DNA of 64,000 nucleotides from Psychrobacillus vulpis (GTDB lineage: Bacteria > Bacillota > Bacilli > Bacillales_A > Planococcaceae), in contig NZ_VDGI01000013.1 of the NCBI RefSeq assembly GCF_006861825.1, forward strand, positions 3,105 to 67,104, read 5' to 3'. Of the stretch, positions 7,487 through 16,845 are shown piece by piece. The notes beneath the pieces were generated by a model. It saw only the letters and a list, made by a program, of their open reading frames with translations, was not told the origin of the DNA and made no database searches. Numbering within the stretch: the stretch's first letter is position 1; every line of letters starts with the position of its first letter. The translations under genes and the position numbers were made by a program.

Positions 7487-8740
7487 ATGTATGAAGGACT
7501 CGAAAATCGAGAAATTATATGTATTGATATGCGAAGCTTTTTTGCAAGCTGTGCGGCGGCAGATGCTGGGCTTGATGTGATGAATACACCGATTGCGGTT
7601 ATTGGAAACTTGGAGCAGAAAGGAAGTATTGTTCTTGCTGCTTCTCCAAGAATGAAAAAGGAATTTGGGGTGAAAACAGGAACACGGCTATTTGAAATAC
7701 CGGATCATCCTTCAATTCATTTGATTGAACCAAAGATGGAGTTTTTTGTTCGCGTTTCTATTGAAATAACGCGCTTCTTAAATCAGTTTGTTCCAAGCGA
7801 GGCCATTCATGTGTATAGTGTCGACGAGTGCTTTGCTGATTTAGGAGGAACTGAAAAGCTTTGGGGACCAGTAGAACATACGATTAAGCGAATACGAGAT
7901 GGCGTGTATAATCAGTTTCAATTGCCATGTGCGGTAGGGATGGGCCCAAATATGCTAATGGCAAAGCTTGCGCTAGATTTGGAAGGGAAAAAAACAGGTT
8001 TTGCGAAATGGACATACGAAGATGTGCCAAAAAAATTATGGCCTGTCACTCCGCTAAGTAATATGTGGGGGATTGGCTATCGGCTCGAAAAAACATTAAA
8101 TAATATGGGGATTATCAGTGTAGGGCAGCTAGCGCATACACCACTCGAACTGTTAGAGGAGAAGTTTGGTGTCATGGGAAACCAGTTATATCATCACGCG
8201 TGGGGTGTAGATCTGTCCAAACTTGGAGCACCGATTGTAGATGGACAAATCAGTTATGGAAAAGGTCAAGTATTGTTTCGTGATTATCGTTCAAAGGAAG
8301 AAGTAATGGCAGTTGTGCTCGAGATGTGTGAAGACGTAGCAAGACGTGCAAGAGAAGCGGATATGGCAGGGAGAACGATTCATCTCGCTGTTGGGTACAG
8401 CAAAGAAGCATTTGGTGGAGGGTTCAATCGTTCGCGCTCCATTGAGGAAGCAACCAATGCCACGATGAAAATATATAAAGTATGTGAACGTATATTCGAT
8501 GAATTTTATGATCATCGTCCCGTTCGCAGATTATCGATTTCATTGACGAATCTAGAACCCGAGCATTCTATGCAGCTCAGCCTATTTGAAGAAAATAAAT
8601 GGAAAGAACGAAAACTAGGAAAAACAATGGATTACCTCCGAAGTAAATATGGATCCACTGCCATATTGCGTGCAGTATCTTACACTGAAGCAGGAACTGC
8701 AAGATCTCGTGCTAGTCTACTTGGAGGGCATAAAAAATGA
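7487..8740 (+). CDS. uvrX: Y-family DNA polymerase, UvrX/YqjW type
   Basis: A 417-residue translesion polymerase of the UvrX branch. The N-terminal catalytic Asp is in ICIDMRSFFA, the second acidic pair in YSVDECF (about residues 110-116), and the HhH/thumb region reads WGIGYRLEKTLNNMGI. Near the C terminus QLSLFE is a good beta-clamp binding motif. GAGAGGAG precedes the ATG. The promoter carries two LexA boxes, so the gene is DNA-damage inducible. Homologues occur on chromosomes, SPbeta-like phages and plasmids. A yolD gene usually follows uvrX, but here the downstream DNA is replaced by an inserted segment bounded by a copy of the uvrX 3' end. Confidence 0.93.
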   Translation: MYEGLENREIICIDMRSFFASCAAADAGLDVMNTPIAVIGNLEQKGSIVLAASPRMKKEFGVKTGTRLFEIPDHPSIHLIEPKMEFFVRVSIEITRFLNQFVPSEAIHVYSVDECFADLGGTEKLWGPVEHTIKRIRDGVYNQFQLPCAVGMGPNMLMAKLALDLEGKKTGFAKWTYEDVPKKLWPVTPLSNMWGIGYRLEKTLNNMGIISVGQLAHTPLELLEEKFGVMGNQLYHHAWGVDLSKLGAPIVDGQISYGKGQVLFRDYRSKEEVMAVVLEMCEDVARRAREADMAGRTIHLAVGYSKEAFGGGFNRSRSIEEATNATMKIYKVCERIFDEFYDHRPVRRLSISLTNLEPEHSMQLSLFEENKWKERKLGKTMDYLRSKYGSTAILRAVSYTEAGTARSRASLLGGHKK

Positions 8741-8744
8741 TGGA

Positions 8745-8969
8745 ATGACCTGTTTAAAAGTCTGTAAAGGAGAATGGAAGAAGAAAAATAAATCATTTCT
8801 CTTCTTCCACCTAGAACTAAACGATGTTGATTTAGAGGAATTCAAACGCGGAAATGATAAATTTTACACATTGAAGAATGGAATTAAAGCAGTCCCACAA
8901 TTACTAATTGTTGTAGATGGAGAAGGATGGGTTCGTAGTGATGATGAATTAAAAGTACCACTGGACTAA
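8745..8969 (+). pseudogene. Truncated gene fragment fused behind uvrX
   Basis: A 74-codon frame with the plausible C-terminal part of a small cytoplasmic protein (FYTLKNGIKAVPQLLIVVDG). It starts at the point (8751) where the sequence departs from the second copy of the uvrX tail, so its N terminus was probably lost in that rearrangement. ATG 8745 has no properly spaced ribosome binding site. No family was recognised. Confidence 0.4.
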
Positions 8970-9043
8970 CTACAATTGTAATTGAGTCTGAAGAATTAAC
9001 CCCTTCTAATTTTATGCCAATTAAAGATCATAAATAAAAAAAT

Positions 9044-9126
9044 CTTGTTCAACTAAAGCAGTCAATAGTTTGTCAATATTTTTTATAAAATCTCTTATTC
9101 AACCAAAGAAGCAGGTTAGTTTAATA
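9044..9126 (+). repeat. Two B-like palindromic units
   Basis: A damaged unit (9044-9076, CTTGTTCAACTAAAGCAG) is followed by a better one (9094-9126, CTTATTCAACC, loop AAAGAAGCAG, then GTTAGTTTAATAT). They lie in the inserted segment between the uvrX tail copies. Confidence 0.6.
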
Positions 9127-9229
9127 TAGTATTATAATGGTTTTAATGTTACAATTAATGAAAAATAATCCAATTCATTTAAGAGAGTATTAGTTACTCA
9201 AATCGTTTCATTAAAGGGAGAGATACTAT

Positions 9230-9990
9230 ATGAAAGTAAAGGAGAACTCTTCAAAAGATAAGTATCAAGAGGATATAAAATTTTCAATTATTATTCCTGC
9301 GCATAATGAAGAAAAGTATTTAGGAAAATGCTTAGACTCGATTTCAGCAGCATCTAAATTATATGAAAATCAGGTAGAAGTCATTGTCGTGTTAAATCGA
9401 TGTACAGACAGAACAGAGGAAATTGCAAAAACATACAAATGTATCACGATAAAGAATAGCGATAAAAACCTTTCTAAGATTAGAAACGCAGGTGTTGATA
9501 TTGCGAGAGGTGAAATAATCGTTACAATTGACGCTGACACCCAGATGAAAGATCATATGTTGTCTACAGTAGATAAGTACTTAACAACTAAAAAGTACAT
9601 CGGTGGTGGAGTTACAGGGAAATTTGAAAGAATGTCTGTAGGAATATTTGTTACTACCTTATTACTAATAGGCCGCTACTCTTTAAATATGGTGCTATAT
9701 CTGTAGGAATCTTTTGGTGCTACAAGAAGGATTTTAACTCGATTAATGGATTTAATGAAGAAATGGTTATGGCAGAAGACGCTGATTTCGCTAAGCGATT
9801 AAAAGAGTGGGGAAAGAAAAATGGAAAAAAATACGGGACGATCCAAAATGCGATGATTACTTCATGCAGAAAGTTTGATAAACATGGAGATTGGGTTTTA
9901 CTTAAACGTCCGAAAATGATTTTAGCTTATCTCAAAGGAACAGATCAGAAATATGCGGATGAAGCATATTATGAAAATCAGGATAGATAA
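9230..9990 (+). pseudogene. Family 2 glycosyltransferase, frameshifted
   Basis: The first 158 codons encode a GT-A fold start: FSIIIPAHNEEKYL, the nucleotide-binding region, and DADT as the metal-binding DxD. Frame 2 ends at 9706. The sequence continues in frame 1 from about 9676 (KYGAISVGIF, then MAEDADFAKRL) to 9990, including the ED acceptor-site motif. A single indel between about 9650 and 9690 splits one enzyme of about 250 residues. GGGAGAG precedes the start. The intact enzyme would transfer a sugar to a lipid or polysaccharide acceptor. Confidence 0.8.
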
Positions 9991-10139
9991 CAGTAATTAA
10001 AGAGAAAATGTAAACTCTCGTTACAAACTACCATTTCTTTGCTTGATTGGATTGATTGATTAACCATAAATGCGCTCTTGTTGTAATACCTGCATTTACG
10101 TGCAATCCATCCACATATAATTTTTGTGAGGATTGAATC

Positions 10140-10224
10140 ATTGCGTGCAGTATCTTGCACAGAAGCAAGAATTGCAAGAGCTCGGCTTGGCTGCTTCGAG
10201 GATTTTAAAAATGATGGAATGACC
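10140..10224 (+). repeat. Second, diverged copy of the uvrX 3' end
   Basis: These 85 bases align with 8665-8750 (the last codons of uvrX plus ten bases) with roughly one in five positions changed, and both end in AATGATGGAATGACC. The pair forms an imperfect direct repeat bracketing 8751-10139. The copy here continues into a terminator, so it marks the original downstream side of a uvrX gene. Confidence 0.8.
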
Positions 10225-10252
10225 GAACGTCTACATTCGTTTGGTCTTTTTT
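10221..10252 (+). terminator. Rho-independent terminator (uvrX-type)
   Basis: GACCGAACG pairs with CGTTTGGTC, with one G-T pair, around a TCTACATT loop, followed by TTTTTT. Confidence 0.75.
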
Positions 10253-10321
10253 ATATTCAATTTACCTATTTAAGAAGGATTTTCCAATTATAAAACAGAA
10301 TCTTGTATGGGGAGGGAGTAA

Positions 10322-10749
10322 ATGAAAAGGAACTATTTGTATGCCATGAATGGATTGTATGTATTGTTGGCTGTATGGATATTTTCAGAGCCACAAAATA
10401 TGAATTTATAGATAGTACAGTAAGCTTTGTATTAGGAGCAGTAGCAATAGGAATCACCGGAAGTATTTATACACTCCTCCACGATGAAAATAAAGTGAAG
10501 AGAATCTTCAAACGATTAATGATTGTTTACGTAGTTAGTCTAATGATTTTTACTGCAGCATTCTATAGCTGTTTACCTACTTATACTTATAAAGAAGCTG
10601 GGGCAAAGATTGAAAATGAAACAGGGGAAAAAAAGATTGAAACGAAAGAAATTAAAAGATCAATCGGTCATTATATAATTTATACAAAAGATGGAATTTA
10701 CCTATTAAATCCTAATACTGGGGAGTTTGTAAAGAGAGCGGATGAATGA
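10322..10749 (+). pseudogene. Small membrane protein, frameshifted
   Basis: ATG 10322 follows an excellent GGGGAGGGAG site and encodes MKRNYLYAMNGLYVLLAVW, which stops at TAG near 10409. A different frame beginning in the same CACAAAATATG stretch continues with TKYEFIDSTVSF and runs to 10749. Joined, they give about 142 residues with three hydrophobic segments and a soluble tail (YIIYTKDGIYLLNPNTGEF). No family was recognised. One indel near 10395-10405 explains the break. Confidence 0.65.
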
Positions 10750-10794
10750 GTAAACAGGTAATATGTATGCTTAATAAAAAATGGGGGAAATAAA

Positions 10795-11196
10795 ATGTGC
10801 TATACGAATACTTTCATCATAATTTCAGAGGATTCTACGGCTACTTCTGCAATTGTACCTGTTCCTAAAAACGATAAGCCTACAATTGCTTCGATTGAAC
10901 ATGATTTAATCTTTAACAATCCTTATGTATACACACAAGAGGATGTTCAATTTCAAACGTATTTAACGAAGAAAAATATTGAGTCCAATGAGTTAGAAGA
11001 GTTACGTAACGAATTTTTCTCAAAGCCTAAGGCATGCTTTCGAGCGTCACCATTAGTGAAAAAATATGGATGGGGAATTCATTATGATGAGACAGGGAAG
11101 ATAGCCATTTATGATGTGAAGAATAAATCCTATCATCAATTTCTTCAGGTTGATAATATCACTATTTTAAAAGGGATGCGTTCTAAAAGAAAATAA
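10795..11196 (+). CDS. DUF6157 family protein
   Basis: A 133-residue cytoplasmic protein that matches DUF6157 as I know it: the N terminus YTNTFI, SEDSTATSAIVP, PYVYTQEDVQF, FFSKPKACFRASPLVKKYGWGIHYD in pieces, and a C-terminal VKNKSY segment. Function is unknown in the whole family. GGGGGAAAT precedes the ATG. It is the only intact member of a run of small genes from 10.3 to 11.8 kb. Confidence 0.85.
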   Translation: MCYTNTFIIISEDSTATSAIVPVPKNDKPTIASIEHDLIFNNPYVYTQEDVQFQTYLTKKNIESNELEELRNEFFSKPKACFRASPLVKKYGWGIHYDETGKIAIYDVKNKSYHQFLQVDNITILKGMRSKRK

Positions 11197-11207
11197 GGAA
11201 GGGGGAT

Positions 11208-11312
11208 ATGATTATTAAATGAACATATAAAGGGTTAAGTATTCTTTCAGTTTTATTAGTAATTGTAGGGTTAATCCTAATGTTTTCAAGTATTCAACAA
11301 ACGGATTCTTAA
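11208..11312 (+). pseudogene. 34-codon membrane peptide with in-frame TGA
   Basis: AAGGAAGGGGG precedes ATG 11208, but the fifth codon is TGA. The frame then continues with a clear transmembrane segment (LSILSVLLVIVGLILMF) to TAA at 11310. A TGG to TGA change would explain it. It is too short to assign. Confidence 0.4.
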
Positions 11313-11349
11313 CTTGAAAAGCAATACTTCAATTCAAAATGGGGGAATG

Positions 11350-11796
11350 ATGGTGAAGAAAAAACTTTCAATAAAAATTAAAAAACTCTTATCGTATCTT
11401 TTCATTATGACTATTCTTTGCTGCTTGTCCTATATTCTTGTATATCAAGCTTCTTTTTTGCCAAATGGTTATGAGATTGTGAAAAAACAAAATGATGGGT
11501 TAACAATTAAATCATTTAATTTGATCGGGAAAGAAAAAAGTATTCATACCATATTATTCAGAGAAGAAGAGACATGGAGAGTAGATGATATTACATATCA
11601 AGTGAAAAGACACAAAGAATCTTTGTGGCTACTTTTTTCAACTGTCAGTATATCGTCCACTTTGATTGTTATGCATATACGGAACGGAGTAAAAATATGG
11701 AGGGCAATTTTTTAAAGCAATCTTATCTTTGCAATATTGTTACCTCTCGTACCTTTAATGAGTGCAAGGGAAATAATTCAAAAGTGGATTTCATGA
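11350..11796 (+). pseudogene. Membrane protein with in-frame TAA before its last segment
   Basis: The frame from ATG 11350 (site GGGGGA) encodes a basic start, two transmembrane segments (about residues 15-35 and 95-110) and a soluble domain between them. TAA at 11713 ends it, yet the same frame continues with SNLIFAILLPLVPLMSA, a third hydrophobic segment, to TGA at 11794. The likely original protein had about 148 residues. The shorter form may still be made. No family was recognised. Confidence 0.55.
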
Positions 11797-11820
11797 TTAA
11801 ACGAAAGGTGAGTCATTTTA

Positions 11821-12831
11821 ATGATACATAAAATCAAAAAAATCGTAGAGCAATTGTCGGATCAAGAGGCAAAATCGCTGTTATTACAGCATTTTTTACG
11901 AATTCAGATGCTTGAGGAAACAAACTATTCTGAAGACAAGTTTATAGAAGGAATGAAAAAAGAGTACGAGGAATTGCTGAAGTATGCTTCTGAATCGAAG
12001 CGTCAGCCATATCATAAAGTACATATCATGTTCGGAGATTCGCCTGCAGGGAGCTTAAGAATTACGCTGCCAAAAGATGAAAAGGTGATAGCATTTTCTG
12101 ACCAATTTTCCATTGGACCAGTAAATCAGCTGCATACCGAAAAAGGACTTGAACAACGAAAAAAATGGTTATTTTTACATATTAACTTAGACGAACAATA
12201 CACACATACCTATATAGAAGAATTTCAGCAAACAATAGCAGAAATAAAGAATATATCAGAGCTTGTACCAATTTACATTTGGACTGCAAACAATGCACAT
12301 GAACAAACCGCTGTTCGATTTGTCATTCATGCACTTAAAGACATGCGAAATAACATCCGGATTATTAATATTAGTCAAAATCATTGGTCCACTGAAGCGG
12401 AGGAATACTTCCCACTGAACACAGGTGAAGTAACCCACGAAAATCTAAAAGTTGTTTATGAAGCGAATAAAAACATTCAACCATTAACTGTCCAAGTCCG
12501 CAACAAATATGCAGAGGAATGGAGAAACCTGGCGGTAACAAAAGAGGTGCTACGAATTTGGGAGAATGACCAAATCAAAAGTGTCCCGGAAAATTACTTC
12601 GATGCATATATTACCGACAGAGCTCGTCATTTACATAATAAACAAACAAATCCAGATTTCATGAAATCAGCACGCCTGATTGGAGAGGTAATAGGACATC
12701 TCAACCAATATATAGGTGACGAGTTCATAGAATATCGAGTAAGGAAACTAATTTTAAATGGTGTTTTTGAAATAGAAGGTGTTCCAAAAGCAATGCGATT
12801 CTATAGTGTGAAATTGAAAAAGAGAAGTTAA
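11821..12831 (+). CDS. DUF1835/DUF3658 protein
   Basis: A 336-residue cytoplasmic protein. Residues about 65-190 fit DUF1835 (VHIMFGDSPAGSLRITL, FSDQFSIGPV) and the C-terminal part fits DUF3658 (IGEVIGHLNQYIGDEFIEYRV). Such proteins are common in Bacillus and lack a known role. AAAGGTGAG precedes the ATG. It begins a co-directional group of small genes (to 14.4 kb) with 14 to 60 base gaps that could be one transcript. Confidence 0.85.
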   Translation: MIHKIKKIVEQLSDQEAKSLLLQHFLRIQMLEETNYSEDKFIEGMKKEYEELLKYASESKRQPYHKVHIMFGDSPAGSLRITLPKDEKVIAFSDQFSIGPVNQLHTEKGLEQRKKWLFLHINLDEQYTHTYIEEFQQTIAEIKNISELVPIYIWTANNAHEQTAVRFVIHALKDMRNNIRIINISQNHWSTEAEEYFPLNTGEVTHENLKVVYEANKNIQPLTVQVRNKYAEEWRNLAVTKEVLRIWENDQIKSVPENYFDAYITDRARHLHNKQTNPDFMKSARLIGEVIGHLNQYIGDEFIEYRVRKLILNGVFEIEGVPKAMRFYSVKLKKRS

Positions 12832-12855
12832 TTCTACAAATTGAGGAGGATATAG

Positions 12856-13293
12856 TTGAGGAGAATATTCACGTTATTATGTACATTAATACTTCTAACT
12901 GCTTGTGCGGAAATAACGCACAATGAGTATACATTTAATGGAGAAAGTGAACATTGGGAAGCGGAATATTCCTATAAAGGAACAGAAACATGGGGAGAAG
13001 ATGACGGAACAAAAACTTATTCGAATGAGGATAGTTATGAATTTGTCTTAAAATACAAAGGTTCTTTAGAAGACCTATCATCAATACAAAAATTGGAATA
13101 CTGTTATCGAACAAATAGTAATGGTGGTCAAAGAACGGAGGAGTTCACTGAACCTCCTACAACTTTAATATTCACATCTAGAGGGGCTTCTAAAGGTGGA
13201 GCAAAAGTAAGTGAAGATGAGGTTATACAAGTAAATATAAAATGGGATGATCTTGAAGAATCGATTCTACTGAATAATAAAGGGAAGAATTAG
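12856..13293 (+). CDS. Lipoprotein of unknown function
   Basis: The TTG start follows GAGGAGGA. The signal peptide RRIFTLLCTLILLTAC ends in a lipobox (LTAC), so Cys17 would be lipidated and the protein held on the outer face of the membrane. The mature part has about 128 residues, rich in Glu, Thr and Tyr, with beta-strand-like alternation (HWEAEYSYKGTETW). Similar small lipoproteins are frequent in Bacillus. No function can be given. Confidence 0.75.
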   Translation: MRRIFTLLCTLILLTACAEITHNEYTFNGESEHWEAEYSYKGTETWGEDDGTKTYSNEDSYEFVLKYKGSLEDLSSIQKLEYCYRTNSNGGQRTEEFTEPPTTLIFTSRGASKGGAKVSEDEVIQVNIKWDDLEESILLNNKGKN

Positions 13294-13307
13294 AAGGAGT
13301 TTAAAGT

Positions 13308-13865
13308 ATGTATGCGTTAATTGCAATATTGGATGAAAAGACAGAACTAATAATTAAAGATATATGGAAAGAGTTATATGAAAAGTCAATTTCGATTTAT
13401 GCATATGAAGTAGAAAATAGAATACCACATATTACTTTAGCCAGTTATAACGATCTAAACAAAGCTGAGTATGTAAAACAAATGGATGAATTTTATGAAG
13501 ATAAGTCAGCAATTGATATAACGTTTCATTCCATTGGCTCATTTTTGAATTCGGGGGCTTTATTTTTCTCACCAACTGTGACAATAGAGTTAATGGAATT
13601 TCATTCGAATCATCATCGATATTTTGAAAGGTTTAATGATAATCCTAATTCATTATATTTGCCTAATAATTGGATACCACATTGTACTCTTGCTAATCGG
13701 TTGTCTCCCGAAAAATTATCAGAGGCATTTAATTACTGTTCCAAAAGAAACAGCACTATACAAGGAAAGATTAAAGAAGTTGCGTTAATCGATGTTACCA
13801 ATAAAAATAAAGCCCCGATAGTTTATTCAAAAGAATTAAATGAAAAAAATACTACAAAAGTGTAA
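13308..13865 (+). CDS. 2'-5' RNA ligase-like 2H phosphoesterase
   Basis: A 185-residue protein with the two defining HxT motifs, PHITLASY and PHCTLANR, about 80 residues apart. These form the active site that opens or makes 2',3'-cyclic phosphates or related phosphodiesters. AAGGAG precedes the ATG. It lies 14 bases after the lipoprotein gene, probably in the same transcript. The natural substrate in Bacillus is not established. Confidence 0.85.
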   Translation: MYALIAILDEKTELIIKDIWKELYEKSISIYAYEVENRIPHITLASYNDLNKAEYVKQMDEFYEDKSAIDITFHSIGSFLNSGALFFSPTVTIELMEFHSNHHRYFERFNDNPNSLYLPNNWIPHCTLANRLSPEKLSEAFNYCSKRNSTIQGKIKEVALIDVTNKNKAPIVYSKELNEKNTTKV

Positions 13866-13923
13866 ATAGAAAGCATCATAGTAGCATTCGTACTATATTG
13901 TTTGCTTGGAAAAGGGGAAAATT

Positions 13924-14271
13924 ATGTCGATATTACAAAGTATCATCATTATATCAACTATAGCTTTAATTATTAACGGGATTTTATCGACTATTTTTAA
14001 AAACAAGGAAAAGTTAGATAAAGGTGTTGTATTTACATATTATAGATTAAGTTTTAGAAGAAGGATGATTCGCACCTTATGGATGTTTCCCATATTACTT
14101 ATTGGACTTATTATTATATATCGTTATACTGATCTAACTTTAAATGAGAATCTAACGATAATTATATCCTCTTTAATTCTTTTCCTATTACAACTGACTT
14201 ATAACTATACAAGATGGAAAAAAAGGAAGAAGGATTCTTTAAGATTAAATAGAATGAGGGAATGGAATTGA
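13924..14271 (+). CDS. Small membrane protein of unknown function
   Basis: 115 residues from ATG 13924 (AAGGGGAAAA upstream). There are three hydrophobic segments (about residues 3-22, 52-68 and 76-95), with a basic loop FRRRMIR and a basic C-terminal tail. The in-frame TTG at 13906 lacks a site. Its stop overlaps the start of the next small frame. Confidence 0.65.
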   Translation: MSILQSIIIISTIALIINGILSTIFKNKEKLDKGVVFTYYRLSFRRRMIRTLWMFPILLIGLIIIYRYTDLTLNENLTIIISSLILFLLQLTYNYTRWKKRKKDSLRLNRMREWN

Positions 14272-14429
14272 AAAAGAAGTTTTTATTAATATATTCTATG
14301 GTCATTACATTTTTCATAGTAGTTGTTCCAAATGTACTTGCTAGCTCACCGTTTGTTATTGGTGAAGAAAAAGCAGGATATCAACATGCAAATTGTAAAA
14401 GGAATAATATCAGCATTAAAACTAATTAA
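14268..14429 (+). CDS. Small putative exported peptide
   Basis: 53 codons from TTG 14268, overlapping the previous stop by four bases, as in translational coupling; GAGGG lies just upstream. Residues 1-24 are a good signal peptide (KKKFLLIYSMVITFF, cleavage probably after VLA). The remaining 29 residues contain one Cys and no known motif. The short mature part may be a truncated remnant. Confidence 0.5.
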   Translation: MKKKFLLIYSMVITFFIVVVPNVLASSPFVIGEEKAGYQHANCKRNNISIKTN

Positions 14430-14541
14430 TTAAAATTCCGACGATACATATTTTTTTTGAAGCATCTTTCTTATCTAAAAGGGGCAATTTAAAAGGAGAG
14501 TACTATCTATCTTTTCAATCTTTTAAAAAGGCGTGATATAT

Positions 14542-15072
14542 ATGAAAAAGGCTGTATTTTTGGATCGTGACGGAGTAATAAATGAAGTGTTAACGGACCG
14601 AGTTAAATTTGTGAATAAGCCACATGAGCTATACTTCTTACCAGGTGTTCCAGAAGCAATAAAAAAATTGAACTCTTTTTTTGATTACATCTTTGTCGTC
14701 ACCAATCAAGGTGGTGTAGGATTGGGATTTATGAAAGAATCTCAGCTCCAAAAAATACATGACCATATGATTAAGGAATTAAAGAAAGATGGGGCAACAA
14801 TTCATGAAGCGACTTATTGTCCTCATAAGCCAAAAGCCGGCTGTGACTGTCGCAAGCCAAATAGTAAATTAATTGTAGATCTAGGAAAAAAATATGATAT
14901 TGATTTATCCCAATCCTACATGGTGGGAGATACCGATACAGACATAATCGCCGGGAAAAATGCAGGTACAAAAGGAGTATTTTTGGGGAAGAGTGATCCG
15001 CTTGCAGATGCTGTTTTTCCTGACTTAATAACAGCTGTGGATTGGATTATTGAGGATCTAACAGCAAAGTAA
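14542..15072 (+). CDS. HAD phosphatase, histidinol-phosphate/GmhB type
   Basis: A 176-residue HAD-superfamily phosphatase of the D-glycero-D-manno-heptose-1,7-bisphosphate / HisB-N branch. Motif I is FLDRDGVIN with both Asp residues, motif II is VVTNQGG, and motif IV is GDTDTDI. The zinc loop CPHKP with CDC (CDCRKP) is also present. It should dephosphorylate a sugar or histidinol phosphate in the cytoplasm. No heptose or histidine operon lies nearby, so the substrate is open. ATG 14542 is preferred over ATG 14533 because of spacing from AAGGCGTG. Confidence 0.88.
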   Translation: MKKAVFLDRDGVINEVLTDRVKFVNKPHELYFLPGVPEAIKKLNSFFDYIFVVTNQGGVGLGFMKESQLQKIHDHMIKELKKDGATIHEATYCPHKPKAGCDCRKPNSKLIVDLGKKYDIDLSQSYMVGDTDTDIIAGKNAGTKGVFLGKSDPLADAVFPDLITAVDWIIEDLTAK

Positions 15073-15192
15073 GAAGGACTTATCTTTTGGTATAATATAT
15101 TGGCTGAAGTAGACACTAATAAAGGTTATCTTGTGTTGAAATGAAAATCTAATAAAAGAAAAAAATATGATACAAAAAGAACAGGAGATACG

Positions 15193-16668
15193 ATGACAAA
15201 AAGAACAGAAACAATAGAAGCGGGATGGAACTTAGATAACAGTTATTCCCGTCTGCCGAACTCATTTTTTACTACCCTCAATCTTAACCCTGTAAATTCA
15301 CCGAAGTTGACCATTCTCAATTATCCGTTGGCAACATCATTAGGGTTGAACGTGCAGGCACTGGAAAGCGAAGATGGGGTTGCAGTACTTGCGGGCAACC
15401 AGATTCCCGAGGGTGCTTTGCCTCTTGCACAAGCTTATGCGGGGCATCAATTCGGGCATTTTAACATGTTAGGAGACGGCCGGGCTATCCTCTTAGGAGA
15501 ACATATTACCCCCGAAGGCGAGCGGGTTGATATTCAACTAAAGGGTGCAGGTAGAACACCATACTCACGCGGCGGAGATGGTCGTGCGACACTTGGACCT
15601 ATGCTACGTGAATACATTATTAGTGAAGCAATGCATGCGCTTGGAATTGCTACGACTCGCAGCTTAGCAGTGGTGACAACAGGTGAATCCGTAAGACGTG
15701 AAACCAACTTGCCTGGTGCAATTTTGACCCGCGTAGCTGCCAGCCATATACGCGTTGCGACTTTTCAATACGTTGCAAAATGGGGAACTGTGGAAGAACT
15801 CCAGGCTCTAGCTGATTATACATTGCAACGACATTTTCCAGGAACCGATGCTTCCTCGAATCGTTATCTCTTCCTACTCCAGGAAGTGATCAAGCGTCAA
15901 GCGGAGTTGATTGCCAAATGGCAACTAGTTGGATTTATTCACGGGGTGATGAACACGGATAACATGTCTATTAGTGGAGAAACCATTGACTATGGTCCTT
16001 GTGCATTCATGGATGCGTATGACCCAGAAACGGTATTCAGTTCTATTGATATTCACGGTCGCTATGCTTATGGCAATCAACCTCGTATTGCTGGATGGAA
16101 TCTCGCGCGATTTGCTGAAAGCCTATTGCCGCTGCTTCATGAAAATCAAGAGGAAGCTATCAAGCTTGCTCAGGATGCAATCTATAGTTTTACGGAGCAG
16201 TATAATACCAATTGGTTTGCTGGAATGAGGGAAAAATTAGGTTTATTTGACGAAGAAATACAGGATGAATCATTAATCGAAGAACTTCTAGATATGATGA
16301 AGAAGTATGGTGCTGATTATACTAATACTTTCCGCGCATTAACTTTTGATAAGCTAGAAGATACGGTTTTGTTTGGGGTCAAAGAATTTGATCAATGGTA
16401 TGAGAAATGGCAAGCAAGACTAAGCAAGCAAACAGAATCACAAGCTTCCTCACATCAATTGATGCGAGACAGCAATCCAGCGGTAATACCTCGCAATCAC
16501 CGTGTAGAAGAGGCACTAGAAGCCGCGGTGGAACATGGAAACTACAGTGTGATGGAGCAATTACTTGCGGTTCTTTCAACTCCCTACGCTCACTCTCCCG
16601 AACAGGCAGATTACTGCAAACTACCTGCACAATCAAATAGTCCTTATCAAACCTATTGCGGAACGTAA
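15193..16668 (+). CDS. selO: Protein adenylyltransferase SelO (YdiU/UPF0061)
   Basis: A 491-residue pseudokinase-fold enzyme that transfers AMP from ATP to Ser, Thr or Tyr of target proteins, linked to redox stress in other bacteria. Visible signatures are [37 protein letters not shown], the catalytic/metal segment [13 protein letters not shown] and [11 protein letters not shown]. The C terminus ends in YCGT, the usual non-selenocysteine form. Length is normal. Base composition is slightly richer in G+C than its small neighbours. AACAGGAGATACG precedes the ATG. It is monocistronic, with a strong hairpin right after the stop. Confidence 0.95.
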   Translation: MTKRTETIEAGWNLDNSYSRLPNSFFTTLNLNPVNSPKLTILNYPLATSLGLNVQALESEDGVAVLAGNQIPEGALPLAQAYAGHQFGHFNMLGDGRAILLGEHITPEGERVDIQLKGAGRTPYSRGGDGRATLGPMLREYIISEAMHALGIATTRSLAVVTTGESVRRETNLPGAILTRVAASHIRVATFQYVAKWGTVEELQALADYTLQRHFPGTDASSNRYLFLLQEVIKRQAELIAKWQLVGFIHGVMNTDNMSISGETIDYGPCAFMDAYDPETVFSSIDIHGRYAYGNQPRIAGWNLARFAESLLPLLHENQEEAIKLAQDAIYSFTEQYNTNWFAGMREKLGLFDEEIQDESLIEELLDMMKKYGADYTNTFRALTFDKLEDTVLFGVKEFDQWYEKWQARLSKQTESQASSHQLMRDSNPAVIPRNHRVEEALEAAVEHGNYSVMEQLLAVLSTPYAHSPEQADYCKLPAQSNSPYQTYCGT

Positions 16669-16672
16669 ACAA

Positions 16673-16710
16673 GTATGAAGACTTTCTATATAAGTGGAAA
16701 GTCTTCATAC
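16673..16710. terminator. Perfect 14-bp inverted repeat after selO
   Basis: GTATGAAGACTTTC and GAAAGTCTTCATAC pair perfectly around a ten-base loop. No T-run follows on either strand, so it may be a terminator without a U-tract or an RNA-stabilising structure. Confidence 0.55.
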
Positions 16711-16845
16711 CCTAAATAATTCTATGTAAATAGCGAGAGAGTTCTAGAAGAAGCAACATTTAAGGATAAGGATTTTAATTAATTTCCTATTTACTTGAGT
16801 TTTTTGATTCCTATTGGGGATCTTAAGTAAAAAAGGAGAGTAAAT

